From the NCBI RefSeq assembly GCF_047634355.1, contig NZ_JBLIAL010000002.1: DNA of 64,000 nucleotides; one strand, given 5' to 3'. Positions within the stretch are counted from its first letter, which is position 1. Every line of letters begins with the position of its first letter. The notes below the pieces were generated by a model. It saw nothing but the letters and a program-made list of their open reading frames with translations. It was not told the DNA's origin and did not search any database. The stretch comes from Porticoccus sp002341315. Lineage in GTDB: Bacteria; Pseudomonadota; Gammaproteobacteria; Pseudomonadales; Porticoccaceae. Of this stretch, positions 16,567 through 25,475 are shown piece after piece. A program made the position numbers and the translations under genes.

Positions 16567-16852
16567 TTATCTTTCTGTCGCTTTGTTAACCACTGGTGGG
16601 TTGTTCTTCCTGGCCGGCACGTTCGGCCTGCTGCGTTTTCCCGATGTCTTTACCCGCCTGCATGCCCTGACCAAGGCTGATAACGTAGGCCTGGGCTTGA
16701 CAGTGGCCGGACTCGCCTTACAAGTGGATTCTTGGGCTGTGGCGGGAAAATTGTTGTTGATCTGGTTGCTGGCGCTGCTTGCTGGTGCAACCGTTTCCTA
16801 TCTGATTGCGCAAGGGGCACTGCGGCTCGGTATACGTCCATGGAAACGCTGA
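16553..16852 (+). CDS. mrpG: Na+/H+ antiporter subunit G (MrpG/MnhG)
   Basis: 99-residue protein with three membrane segments. The motif GTFGLLRFPDVFTRLHALTKADN is the MrpG signature (positions about 20-42). ATG at 16553 is preferred; another in-frame ATG lies two codons upstream at 16547. It overlaps both neighbours (mrpF end and the next gene's start at 16840), consistent with one polycistronic message. Confidence 0.93.
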   Translation: MTTSDYLSVALLTTGGLFFLAGTFGLLRFPDVFTRLHALTKADNVGLGLTVAGLALQVDSWAVAGKLLLIWLLALLAGATVSYLIAQGALRLGIRPWKR

Positions 16853-17781
16853 TCTCCTGGGCGATTGATGTCGCATTGGCCCTGCTGGTGGTGAGTCTGG
16901 CCTGGCGGGCGCTGGCCAGCACGGATCTGTTTAAGGCCATTGTTCTGTTCATTGCATTTGGTCTGGTTTTGACATTGGTGTGGGTACGGCTCAATGCAAC
17001 TGACGTTGCTCTGGCCGAGGCCGCCATCGGTGCTGGCGTCACTGGTGCGCTGTTGCTGGCGGCGTATGCGAAATTACGGGCCACTTCGCCGGATGCGATT
17101 GTCGATCGTGCCGGTGGAATAAGCGGCATTGGTGCCATTTCCCTTTTAATTCTGATCCTGCTGGTTGCCGCTGCTTTGGGTTATGCGGTCTGGACCTTGC
17201 CATCCGATTATACCGGTCTGGGAAAAGAGGTTGCCGCGAATCTCGACCAAAGTGGTGTCAGCAATCCAGTCACGGCAGTACTGCTCAATTTTCGTGGCTA
17301 CGATACCCTGCTGGAGATCATGGTATTGTTGCTGGCACTATTGGGTGCATGGTCGCTCGGCATAACTATCCCTCGGCCAGAAGCTGCTCCGGGACTAGTA
17401 CTGGATACCTTGTCGCGCCTGTTAGTGCCGCTGTTGATTCTGGTCGCCGCTTATCTTTTATGGGTGGGAGCTCATGCTCCCGGCGGTGCCTTTCAGGCGG
17501 GCGCCGTACTGGCAGCCGCTGGTGTATTGATGCTGCTGTCGGGTAGGGAATTACCCGCCGCTTTGGCAACGTGGCCCTTACGGCTAGCGCTGGTGTTGGG
17601 CCCGGCAACGTTCCTGATGCTGGCCGTGATTACCCTGATATTGGAGGGCAGGGTGCTGAAGTTGTCGCCTGAGTGGGCCGGACGCTTGATTTTGATCATT
17701 GAAACGACTGCCACAATTTCAATTGGCGTCACTCTGACCGCGCTTTTTATGGGCGCGCCACCCGGCGAAGAGGATCGGTGA
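16840..17781 (+). CDS. mrpB: Fused MbhD-like/MrpB antiporter subunit
   Basis: 313-residue membrane protein combining two parts. The N-terminal 85 or so residues match the DUF4040/MbhD-like unit that forms part of the C-terminus of long MrpA proteins (FKAIVLFIAFGLVLTLVWVRL, then DVALAEAAIGAGVTGALLL). After a linker with two more helices, the MrpB domain follows with the signature PGGAFQAGAVLAAAGVLML. The ATG at 16840 gives this architecture, with a 13-base overlap with mrpG. The fusion moves to MrpB a domain usually borne by MrpA. Confidence 0.88.
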   Translation: METLISWAIDVALALLVVSLAWRALASTDLFKAIVLFIAFGLVLTLVWVRLNATDVALAEAAIGAGVTGALLLAAYAKLRATSPDAIVDRAGGISGIGAISLLILILLVAAALGYAVWTLPSDYTGLGKEVAANLDQSGVSNPVTAVLLNFRGYDTLLEIMVLLLALLGAWSLGITIPRPEAAPGLVLDTLSRLLVPLLILVAAYLLWVGAHAPGGAFQAGAVLAAAGVLMLLSGRELPAALATWPLRLALVLGPATFLMLAVITLILEGRVLKLSPEWAGRLILIIETTATISIGVTLTALFMGAPPGEEDR

Positions 17782-18095
17782 TGAGCGTAGCATTATTCTA
17801 TGCGCTCGCCGGTGCAGGGCTTTTTTCCATAGGACTGCATGCTCTGCTGGTACACCGCCACCTGCTGCGCAAGATTCTGGCGGTCAACGTGATGGGCAGT
17901 GGCGTGTTTCTGGTTTTGGCGGCCATGGCTGCGCCCAATGCTATTGCTCTATCGGATCCCGTACCGCATGCCATGATTATCACCGGCATCGTCGTGGCGG
18001 TCGCGGCCACCGCCTTGGCGCTGGTTCTGATGCTTAAACTCACGGCTGAAACCGGGCAGGCGGTCTTACCCGGCAGGGAAGAAGAAAACTCATAA
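17781..18095 (+). CDS. mrpC: Na+/H+ antiporter subunit C (MrpC/MnhC, NuoK-like)
   Basis: 104-residue protein with three membrane helices, homologous to NuoK of complex I. The segment LRKILAVNVMGSGVFLVL, and DPVPHAMIITGIVVAVA with the conserved DPVPQA-like element, are characteristic. Its ATG overlaps the TGA of the preceding gene, and its TAA overlaps the ATG of mrpD. Confidence 0.93.
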   Translation: MSVALFYALAGAGLFSIGLHALLVHRHLLRKILAVNVMGSGVFLVLAAMAAPNAIALSDPVPHAMIITGIVVAVAATALALVLMLKLTAETGQAVLPGREEENS

Positions 18096-19549
18096 TGACA
18101 GATGTCTGGATGGGTGTTCCATGGGCGGTGATACTGATTGTATTGCCACTGGCAGCTGCTATGACGGCATTCGTATGGCCACGTATTTCGCAGCTGTTGG
18201 TGTTGGGTTGCAGTCTGGTCATCGTGTTAGCAGTGACGGGTTTGGCCCTACAGCTCTGGTATCACGGTGTATTCCATCACGCGCTGGGTGGCTGGGGCGC
18301 ACCGCTGGGGATCGAATTGTACGCCGATGGACTCAGTCTGGTGCTGCTTGCTGCGACTGGCCTGGTGGGAGCGGGGGTCAGCGTCTATGCCTCAGCGTAT
18401 TTCAGCGTTGAGGAGAAACGTCGCTTTTGGCCCATCTGGTTGTTTCTGCTGGCAGCGTTGAATGCGCTGTTCCTCTCGGCCGACCTGTTCAATCTGTATG
18501 TCACCCTGGAGCTGATGGGCTTGGCGGCGGTTGCGTTGACGGCTTTGCCGGGTAGCCGGGATGCCCTTGCCGGAGCGGCTCGTTATCTGTTCGTCTCGCT
18601 ATTGGGTTCGCTCGCCTATCTGCTGGGTGTGGCGCTGCTCTATCATGCCTTCGGTAGCCTGGACATAGCAGTTCTGGCAGAGCGTCTGAGGCCGGTGCCG
18701 GCAGCCTGGGTGGCACTGGGTCTGATGAGTGCCGGCTTGCTATTGAAAACGGCATTGTTTCCTTTGCACTTCTGGTTGCCACCCGCTCATAGCAGTGCCC
18801 CGTCACCAGTTAGCGCCGTGCTTTCAGCACTGGTGATAAAGGCTTCGTTGTATATATTGTTACGCTTGTGGATCATGCTCTTTGGTCCATTCGCTGGCGA
18901 CGGTGTGGCGGCATTTCTGGGTTTACTGGGTGTGGCGGCCATCCTGTGGGGTTCGGTGCAGGCCTTGCGTCAGACACGCCTGAAGCTATTGGTCGCCTAT
19001 TCGACAGTAGCGCAGATCGGCTACCTGTTCCTCGCCTTTCCACTAGCGACTGTGGCGAGCTGGAATGCAACTATGGTGCTGCTGTTATCACACGCGCTGG
19101 CAAAGTCTGCGATGTTTCTGGCCGCGGGTAATTTCTTGAACTTTGGCGGCCATGATCGTATTGCGGACCTTGATCACATCGTGCAACGTCTGCCGCTCAG
19201 TGCCTTCGCGTTTGCGTTGGCTGGCGTTAGCCTGATGGGCTTGCCGCCGAGTGGTGGTTTCATAGGCAAATGGCTACTGCTGGAGGCCGCACTGGTTCAG
19301 GGTCGTTGGGATCTGGCGGCGGTCATGCTCTTCGGCGGTCTGCTTACTGCAGCCTACGTGTTCAAGGTATTGGGAAAGTCCTTCACTCAGGCTGATGTGG
19401 CGTGTACATATCAGCCTAAAGAAATTCCTGCGCGCATGCAGTGGGTAGCGTTAATACTGGCGTGCGGCGCAATCCTACTGGGCTTTGGTGGTACGCCATT
19501 GCTGCCCTTGCTGGAAATTGGTGTACCGTTCGACGGGAGTGGGCCATGA
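18095..19549 (+). CDS. mrpD: Na+/H+ antiporter subunit D (first antiporter-like subunit)
   Basis: 484-residue polytopic protein of the proton-antiporter/NuoL-M-N family. Conserved features include ADLFNLYVTLELMGLAAVAL with the functional Glu, ALFPLHFWLPPAHSSAPSPVSAVLS, and KLLVAYSTVAQIGYL with its Lys. About 14 transmembrane segments are expected. It overlaps mrpC (TAATG) and the following antiporter gene (ATGA). Confidence 0.93.
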   Translation: MTDVWMGVPWAVILIVLPLAAAMTAFVWPRISQLLVLGCSLVIVLAVTGLALQLWYHGVFHHALGGWGAPLGIELYADGLSLVLLAATGLVGAGVSVYASAYFSVEEKRRFWPIWLFLLAALNALFLSADLFNLYVTLELMGLAAVALTALPGSRDALAGAARYLFVSLLGSLAYLLGVALLYHAFGSLDIAVLAERLRPVPAAWVALGLMSAGLLLKTALFPLHFWLPPAHSSAPSPVSAVLSALVIKASLYILLRLWIMLFGPFAGDGVAAFLGLLGVAAILWGSVQALRQTRLKLLVAYSTVAQIGYLFLAFPLATVASWNATMVLLLSHALAKSAMFLAAGNFLNFGGHDRIADLDHIVQRLPLSAFAFALAGVSLMGLPPSGGFIGKWLLLEAALVQGRWDLAAVMLFGGLLTAAYVFKVLGKSFTQADVACTYQPKEIPARMQWVALILACGAILLGFGGTPLLPLLEIGVPFDGSGP

Positions 19550-21057
19550 ACTGGCAAGTGTGGCTACCGCTGCTGGTGGTGCTGAGCTCCTTGTTGCCGG
19601 GGCTGATCATCTTTGTGTTGCCTGAGAACAGGGTAGGCCTGCGTACTGTACTCAACATAAGTGGTGCCATTGCCAAGTTGTTTCTTGTGGGATGGATGCT
19701 GTGGGGCGTCGCGGAGGGGCATCACTTTGAAGCGCGGTTGGCGTTGCTGCCGGATATCGAACTGGTGTTGCGGGCCGATCCGTTGGCCCTGTTGTTCGTC
19801 ACTCTGTCGGCAGTCCTGTGGTTGCTGACCACGATGTATGCCATCGGTTACCTGGAAGGCTCGCCCCATCGCAGCCGCTTCTTTGGGTTTTTCAGTCTGT
19901 GCGTAACTGCGGCAACCGGCGTGGCACTGTCCGGCAATCTGCTCACCTTTCTGGTGTTCTACGAACTGTTGACCCTGACTACCTATCCACTGGTGGTGCA
20001 TCGTGGCACTGAGATGGCACGCCAGGCCGGGCAGACCTATCTGATCTATACCCTGGCGGGTGGTGCTCTGCTGTTGCTGGGCACGGTATGGCTTTACACC
20101 CTGACCGGCACCCTGGAATTCACCGAACATGGGTTTCTTCACGAGCTGGATACGGCACATCACCCGTCACTGATTATCATTTTTATCCTGCTCATCGCTG
20201 GAATGGGCGTAAAGGCAGCGCTGGTACCATTACATGGCTGGTTGCCTAAGGCCATGATCGCGCCTGCGCCGGTCAGCGCGCTGCTGCACGCAGTGGCGGT
20301 AGTGAAGGCCGGTGCCTTCGGTATCGTACGTGTCGTCTATGATGTCTACGGCGTGGAATTCGCACAGATGCTCAATCTACTGACGCCTCTGGCCATCGCT
20401 GCATCCGTGACCATAATTTGGGGTAGCCTGCGCGCGCTGTTCCAGGATGATCTCAAAAAACGATTGGCCTATTCCACCGTCAGCCAGGTCTCTTATATCG
20501 CGCTCGGTGTCGCCTTGTTCGGCCCCATTGGCACTATCGGCGGACTCGTTCACCTGGTGCATCAGGGCATCATGAAAATCACGCTGTTTTTCTGCGCTGG
20601 CAATTACGCCGAGAAGTTGGGCATTCACAGGATAAGTCAGATGAACGGCACTGGACGGCGCATGCCGCTGACCACGATCGCATTCAGCGTCGCTGCATTG
20701 GGGATGATGGGAGCGCCACTGACTGCCGGGGCGGTGAGCAAGGCTTGGTTGATGGACGGTGCGACGGCGGCCAACATGCCGTGGGTCGTCTGGGTGCTGT
20801 GGGCATCGAGCCTGCTCAACGCCGCATATTTTCTGCCTATTCTATGGCGAAGCTGGTTCCTTTCGCAGCCATATGCCTGGCCGAACGATCACCCTCCAAT
20901 CCGGCAATGGCACGAAGCTCCCTGGCTCCTGCTCTTGCCACCTCTCGTAACCGGTACTGCAATTCTGGTGGCCGATGTATTTGCGACATTTGAGATGAGC
21001 CCACTTGCCTGGGCCCAATTGATTACCGACCGTGAGTATTTCAGGGGCGTGCCATGA
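19546..21057 (+). CDS. Second antiporter-like subunit (MrpD/short MrpA type)
   Basis: 503-residue member of the same NuoL/M/N family. Recognisable elements are LTFLVFYELLTLTTYPLVV with the conserved Glu, AALVPLHGWLPKAMIAPAPVSALLHAVAVVKAG, and LKKRLAYSTVSQVSYIALG. The last of these, with the VKAG motif, resembles the NuoL/MrpA branch, but the protein ends where a long MrpA would continue. It therefore probably fills the MrpA position in shortened form. The ATG at 19546 overlaps the mrpD stop. Last gene of the cluster. Confidence 0.87.
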   Translation: MNWQVWLPLLVVLSSLLPGLIIFVLPENRVGLRTVLNISGAIAKLFLVGWMLWGVAEGHHFEARLALLPDIELVLRADPLALLFVTLSAVLWLLTTMYAIGYLEGSPHRSRFFGFFSLCVTAATGVALSGNLLTFLVFYELLTLTTYPLVVHRGTEMARQAGQTYLIYTLAGGALLLLGTVWLYTLTGTLEFTEHGFLHELDTAHHPSLIIIFILLIAGMGVKAALVPLHGWLPKAMIAPAPVSALLHAVAVVKAGAFGIVRVVYDVYGVEFAQMLNLLTPLAIAASVTIIWGSLRALFQDDLKKRLAYSTVSQVSYIALGVALFGPIGTIGGLVHLVHQGIMKITLFFCAGNYAEKLGIHRISQMNGTGRRMPLTTIAFSVAALGMMGAPLTAGAVSKAWLMDGATAANMPWVVWVLWASSLLNAAYFLPILWRSWFLSQPYAWPNDHPPIRQWHEAPWLLLLPPLVTGTAILVADVFATFEMSPLAWAQLITDREYFRGVP

Positions 21058-21318
21058 AAGTAAGAAAACATTTACCATAAATCGCATGATTGGTCATGCG
21101 CAGCCTACTGCAGAGGGGTTCAACCCTATTTTCTTGGAGGGCTTAAAAGCGTCTGAAAAGGCTTTATCAAATTTGCGAATCTTGGTGGCTTCAGGTCAAC
21201 ATAAAAAGGGAGCAAATCATGTGTCTCGCAGCTCCATCAGGTGTTCCTTCTCGCGTCTGTTCCCGTGCATCCAGAAAGTTTTTGCTCACCCATTAACTCT
21301 TTATCAAACTCCGTTCAA
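21058..21318. other. Gap between Mrp and suf operons
   Basis: About 260 bases with no supported gene, separating the Mrp cluster from the suf promoter. No hairpin with a T-run was noticed. Confidence 0.45.
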
Positions 21319-21343
21319 ATACTTGACTAAATTACTCGGATTT
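21319..21343 (+). promoter_or_regulatory. IscR-type operator over the suf promoter
   Basis: The 25-base element matches the Type 1 IscR motif (ATASYYGACTRWWWYAGTCRRSTAT) at 22 of 25 positions, including ATACTTGACTAAATTA and CTCGGAT. It contains a -35 box TTGACT at 21323-21328, with a poor -10 about 17 bases later. Occlusion of this promoter by the Fe-S form of the adjacent Rrf2 regulator would give feedback control of Fe-S cluster synthesis, as for E. coli iscR. Confidence 0.75.
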
Positions 21344-21387
21344 GAGACAGTACAGGCCTAGGATTCAAAGCGTTCCAGGAGGTTTCA

Positions 21388-21912
21388 TTGCGGGTAACAA
21401 GTAAGGCACATTATGCTCTCCGGGCTTTACTGGATTTGGCTAACCATGAGCCGAGCCATTGTGCAGTGAGCCTGGCTGCGATCGCGGAGCGACAGGATAT
21501 TTCCCTTTCGTATCTGGAGCAACTATTTGCCGGGTTGCGCAGGGAAGGGCTGGTGGTCGGCTTTCGGGGACCCAGGGGCGGGTATCGCCTCGGAGGGCGG
21601 CCGGAAGACATCAGCGTAGCTCGGGTCACCGCTGCCGTCAGCGAAAATATGGATACCACCCGCTGCCAGGGGGAGGGCAACTGCCAGCATGGAGCAATCT
21701 GCCTGACCCATCATCTGTGGGAGGCACTGAACGAGCATATCCGAGACTATCTTCAAGGCATTACTCTGGCAGATGTCATGGCTCGCGAAACCGAGTCCGG
21801 CAGCAGCACTTCCCGGAGCCCGTCGGCTTCCGGCCGGGAAGAAAGAATTGAGGCCGTTGAGCAATTGCAGGGTTCGGTATCAGCATTTAGAGAACAGACA
21901 GAGAGTAACTAA
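21388..21912 (+). CDS. iscR: Rrf2-family Fe-S regulator, IscR-like
   Basis: 174-residue transcription factor controlling the suf operon. The N-terminus (RVTSKAHYALRALLDLA) is the Rrf2 winged helix. Three cysteines at 93, 99 and 105 have the same spacing and nearly the same positions as the [2Fe-2S]-binding cysteines 92, 98 and 104 of E. coli IscR; the His of the downstream HHLW segment is also kept. The start is a TTG, supported by a perfect AGGAGG seven bases before it. It is the first gene of the operon. SufR/IscR-like naming is by motif and context. Confidence 0.88.
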   Translation: MRVTSKAHYALRALLDLANHEPSHCAVSLAAIAERQDISLSYLEQLFAGLRREGLVVGFRGPRGGYRLGGRPEDISVARVTAAVSENMDTTRCQGEGNCQHGAICLTHHLWEALNEHIRDYLQGITLADVMARETESGSSTSRSPSASGREERIEAVEQLQGSVSAFREQTESN

Positions 21913-21916
21913 CATC

Positions 21917-23353
21917 ATGTCGGAACAGATCGATGATCTTATCAAAAGCCACTATGCGGCCGGCTTCGTCACCGATATAGAATCGGACACCCTGCCACCA
22001 GGGTTGAACGAGGACGTTATCCGCTTCATTTCGGCCAAGAAAAACGAGCCGGAATGGATGCTGGAGTGGCGACTGAAGGCTTACCATGCCTGGCTGGAAA
22101 TGGTCGAACCCCACTGGGCGCATGTGAGCTATCCGGACATTGACTTTAATGCCATGTCCTACTTTTCTGCGCCCAAGCGCGATGAAGACCGACCTCAGAG
22201 CCTGGACGAGGTGGACCCAAAGTTGCGCGAGACCTACGACAAGCTGGGCATTCCCCTGCATGAGCAGGAAATGCTCGCTGGCGTGGCCGTGGATGCTGTG
22301 TTCGACTCGGTGTCAGTGGGTACCACTTTCCGTAAGAAACTGTATGAGGCGGGGGTCATCTTCTGTTCTATCAGCGAGGCGCTGCAGGACTACCCGGAAC
22401 TGGTGCGCCAGCACCTGGGTACTGTAGTACCTCAGAAAGACAATTATTATGCGGCGCTGAACAGTGCGGTCTTCAGTGATGGGTCCTTCGTCTACATTCC
22501 CAAAGGCGTGAAGTGCCCCATGGAGTTGTCTACCTATTTCCGCATCAACGAGGCCAAGACGGGGCAGTTCGAGCGCACCCTGATCGTGGCTGACGAAGGC
22601 AGCGAAGTCAGCTACCTGGAGGGCTGCACGGCACCCATGCGGGACGAAAATCAGCTACATGCCGCGGTGGTGGAGCTGGTGGCCCTGGACAACGCGAAGA
22701 TAAAGTATTCTACGGTACAGAACTGGTATCCCGGTGATGAGGAAGGCAAGGGTGGCATATACAATTTTGTCACCAAGCGAGGTCTGGCCCATACCAATGC
22801 CCATATTTCCTGGACACAGGTGGAAACCGGTTCCGCCATCACCATGAAATACCCCAGCTGTATACTCAAAGGCGACAACAGTATCGGTGAATTCTATTCG
22901 GTGGCGCTTAGCAGCAATTTCCAGCAGGCGGATACCGGCACGAAGATGATCCATCTGGGCAAGAACACACGCTCGACGATCATATCCAAGGGTATTGCCG
23001 CCGGTCATGGCTCCAACACGTATCGTGGTCTGGTGCGAATGAATCCGGGTGCCACCGGTGCACGTAACTACACACGCTGTGACTCGCTACTGATCGGAGA
23101 TCAGTGCGGCGCACACACGTTCCCCTATATTGAAAGTAAAAATCCGACTGCCATCATTGAGCACGAGGCCTCCACCTCCACGGTCAGTGACGAACAGCTG
23201 TTTCTGTGTCTTCAGCGCGGCATTAGCGAGGAAAAGGCGGTATCCATGATTGTCAACGGTTTCTGCAAGGAAGTGTTCCGGGAATTGCCCATGGAATTTG
23301 CGGTGGAAGCCGGCAAGCTACTGGAAGTTAGCCTCGAAGGCGCCGTTGGTTAA
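21917..23353 (+). CDS. sufB: Fe-S cluster assembly protein SufB
   Basis: 478-residue scaffold subunit of the SufBC2D complex, on which Fe-S clusters are assembled in the cytoplasm. Conserved stretches include KGVKCPMELSTYFRIN, EGCTAPMRDENQLHAAVVEL and the C-terminal EAS-TVS-EQLF region. The ATG at 21917 gives the usual length; longer readings overlap iscR. It starts four bases after the iscR stop. Confidence 0.97.
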   Translation: MSEQIDDLIKSHYAAGFVTDIESDTLPPGLNEDVIRFISAKKNEPEWMLEWRLKAYHAWLEMVEPHWAHVSYPDIDFNAMSYFSAPKRDEDRPQSLDEVDPKLRETYDKLGIPLHEQEMLAGVAVDAVFDSVSVGTTFRKKLYEAGVIFCSISEALQDYPELVRQHLGTVVPQKDNYYAALNSAVFSDGSFVYIPKGVKCPMELSTYFRINEAKTGQFERTLIVADEGSEVSYLEGCTAPMRDENQLHAAVVELVALDNAKIKYSTVQNWYPGDEEGKGGIYNFVTKRGLAHTNAHISWTQVETGSAITMKYPSCILKGDNSIGEFYSVALSSNFQQADTGTKMIHLGKNTRSTIISKGIAAGHGSNTYRGLVRMNPGATGARNYTRCDSLLIGDQCGAHTFPYIESKNPTAIIEHEASTSTVSDEQLFLCLQRGISEEKAVSMIVNGFCKEVFRELPMEFAVEAGKLLEVSLEGAVG

Positions 23354-23396
23354 TGGTCGGTTTCATAGAATTTTATACAGGAGAGTCAGAATAGCG

Positions 23397-24146
23397 ATGT
23401 TATCTATCAAGAACCTGCATGCCACCGTCGAGGGCGAGGAAATCCTGCGTGGTATCAACCTGGAAATCGGCCCAGGCGAAGTGCATGCCATCATGGGTCC
23501 TAATGGCTCGGGCAAGAGCACTCTCGGCCATGTGCTGACGGGCCGCGAAGGCTATGAGGTCACCGCTGGTGAAGTCACCTTCATGGGCCAGGATCTGCTG
23601 GCTCTGGCACCGGAAGAACGTGCTCTGGCCGGTCTGCTCCTAGCTTTTCAGTACCCGGTGGAAATTCCTGGTGTCAGCAACATGGAATTCCTCAAAACCG
23701 CTGTGGATGGGATTCGCAAGTATCGCAAGCTCGAAGCGCTGGATTCTGTAAGTTTCATGAAACTGGCACGTGAGGTCTGCAAGCGCGTGGATCTGGATCA
23801 GAATTTTCTCAAGCGTGGTGTTAACGAAGGTTTCTCCGGTGGCGAGAAAAAACGCAATGAGCTGATGCAGATGATGCTGCTTGAGCCGCATTTAGCCATT
23901 CTGGATGAAACCGACTCGGGTCTGGATATCGACGCGCTACAGGTCGTGGCAGCCGGTATCAACAGCATGCGCGACGGCAAACGTTCCTTTGTAATGATCA
24001 CCCATTATCAGCGCCTGCTCAATTTCATCGAGCCAGACCATGTTCACGTGTTGGGGGGCGGTCGTATCGTCCGTTCCGGTGACAAGTCACTGGCACTGGA
24101 ACTGGAAGATAAAGGCTACGGCTGGCTGGAAAGTGAGGCCGTGTAA
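23397..24146 (+). CDS. sufC: Fe-S assembly ATPase SufC
   Basis: 249-residue ABC-type ATPase powering the SufBCD scaffold. Walker A is GPNGSGKST, the ABC signature is FSGGEKKRNE, and Walker B lies in AILDETDSGLDIDAL, all in the SufC-specific form. It is soluble and lacks membrane partners. The ATG at 23397 is 43 bases after sufB, and its stop overlaps the sufD start (ATGA-like overlap at 24146). Confidence 0.97.
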   Translation: MLSIKNLHATVEGEEILRGINLEIGPGEVHAIMGPNGSGKSTLGHVLTGREGYEVTAGEVTFMGQDLLALAPEERALAGLLLAFQYPVEIPGVSNMEFLKTAVDGIRKYRKLEALDSVSFMKLAREVCKRVDLDQNFLKRGVNEGFSGGEKKRNELMQMMLLEPHLAILDETDSGLDIDALQVVAAGINSMRDGKRSFVMITHYQRLLNFIEPDHVHVLGGGRIVRSGDKSLALELEDKGYGWLESEAV

Positions 24147-25471
24147 TGAGTAATTTTATTGACGAAGCCCTGCAAAGGCTCCCCACCGAGACACCGGATT
24201 GGCTCAGTGAGCAGCGTCGCAGGGGTAGGTCTAGCTGGAAGTCAAGCACCATGCCCACCCGCAAGACCGAGGACTGGAAATATACTCGGTTGAGAGTCCT
24301 GGAAGAGGGTGCTTACCTGGGTAGGGCAGAACGCCAGGATTCTTCGTCGCCAGCGCTGACAGCCCTTCGTGATCAGGTCAAAATCCCTGAACTGGACGCC
24401 CGTATGCTGGTGTTTGTGAACGGTTTCTACAGTCCCGAGCTGTCCAGCCCCACAGCCATGGACGCTATGGAGGTCGTGCATTTCAGTGAAGCCGATGAGA
24501 CACAGGTGGAGACCATACGTGCCCACCTGGGCACAGCTGCCGATCGCGACAAATACATGTTTACTGCACTCAGTGATAGCTGGCTCGACGATGGCGTATT
24601 CGTGCATGTAACACAGAACAGTAAAGTCACAACGCCGCTGCACATCGTCTGGCTGACGGTGCCCCAGCGCGAGGCCTTCAGCCTGTCCCAGCGACTACTG
24701 GTCGTTATGGATGCTGGCAGTGAGGCCACAGTGGTGGAACACTTCGCCAGCGACGGGGCCCAACAAAACTGTTTCACCAATGGGGTCACTGAACTGGTGC
24801 TGGGTGCCAATGCCCGCCTGTGTCACTACCGATTGCACTTGGAGGAAGAGCATGCCCTGCATATCGGCGGCGTGCATGCCCGCCTCGATCGCGATGCCAG
24901 ACTCAACAGCTTTCACCTGGGACTGGGCTCGACACTCAAGCGTCTGGATGTGGTGGTGCGCCATGAAGGTAATGGTGCCCACTGTGATCTCAACGGTATC
25001 TACCTGCCACGGCACAGCCAGCATATCGATTACCATACCTGTATTGAGCATGCCCGACCCCATTGTACGACCAACGAGGTTTTCCGGGGTGTTATCAGCG
25101 ATAACGCGCGGGCGGTGTTCAACGGGCGCATCCATATTCATCCGGATGCCCAGAAGACAGTGGCGCAACTGAGTAATAAAAATCTGCTAACCAGCAACAG
25201 GGCCGAAGTAGACACCAAGCCGGAGCTGGAGATTTATGCGGACGATGTCAAGTGTACCCATGGGGCCACGGTCGCACAGCTCGATGACTATGCGCTCTAT
25301 TATTTGTGCAGTCGCGGCATTGCCAGAGAGCATGCACAAGTGATGCTCAGTACCGGTTTTATCAACGAACTCATCAACAACCTGCAGCACTCCACCCTGG
25401 GCGAGTATCTCAAGCCCGTACTGAGTGACATGTTTGTGCAGCAGGTGACACAGAGAGAGAGGGCAGAATAG
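24146..25471 (+). CDS. sufD: Fe-S cluster assembly protein SufD
   Basis: 441-residue paralogue of SufB, partner in the SufBC2D scaffold. The N-terminal helical part contains PTRKTEDWKYTRL, followed by the beta-helix core (DLNGIYLPRHSQHIDYHTCIEH) and the C-terminal KPELEIYADDVKCTHGATV signature with the conserved His. It overlaps the sufC stop. Needed for iron acquisition to the scaffold in characterised systems. Confidence 0.96.
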   Translation: MSNFIDEALQRLPTETPDWLSEQRRRGRSSWKSSTMPTRKTEDWKYTRLRVLEEGAYLGRAERQDSSSPALTALRDQVKIPELDARMLVFVNGFYSPELSSPTAMDAMEVVHFSEADETQVETIRAHLGTAADRDKYMFTALSDSWLDDGVFVHVTQNSKVTTPLHIVWLTVPQREAFSLSQRLLVVMDAGSEATVVEHFASDGAQQNCFTNGVTELVLGANARLCHYRLHLEEEHALHIGGVHARLDRDARLNSFHLGLGSTLKRLDVVVRHEGNGAHCDLNGIYLPRHSQHIDYHTCIEHARPHCTTNEVFRGVISDNARAVFNGRIHIHPDAQKTVAQLSNKNLLTSNRAEVDTKPELEIYADDVKCTHGATVAQLDDYALYYLCSRGIAREHAQVMLSTGFINELINNLQHSTLGEYLKPVLSDMFVQQVTQRERAE

Positions 25472-25475
25472 GCGC

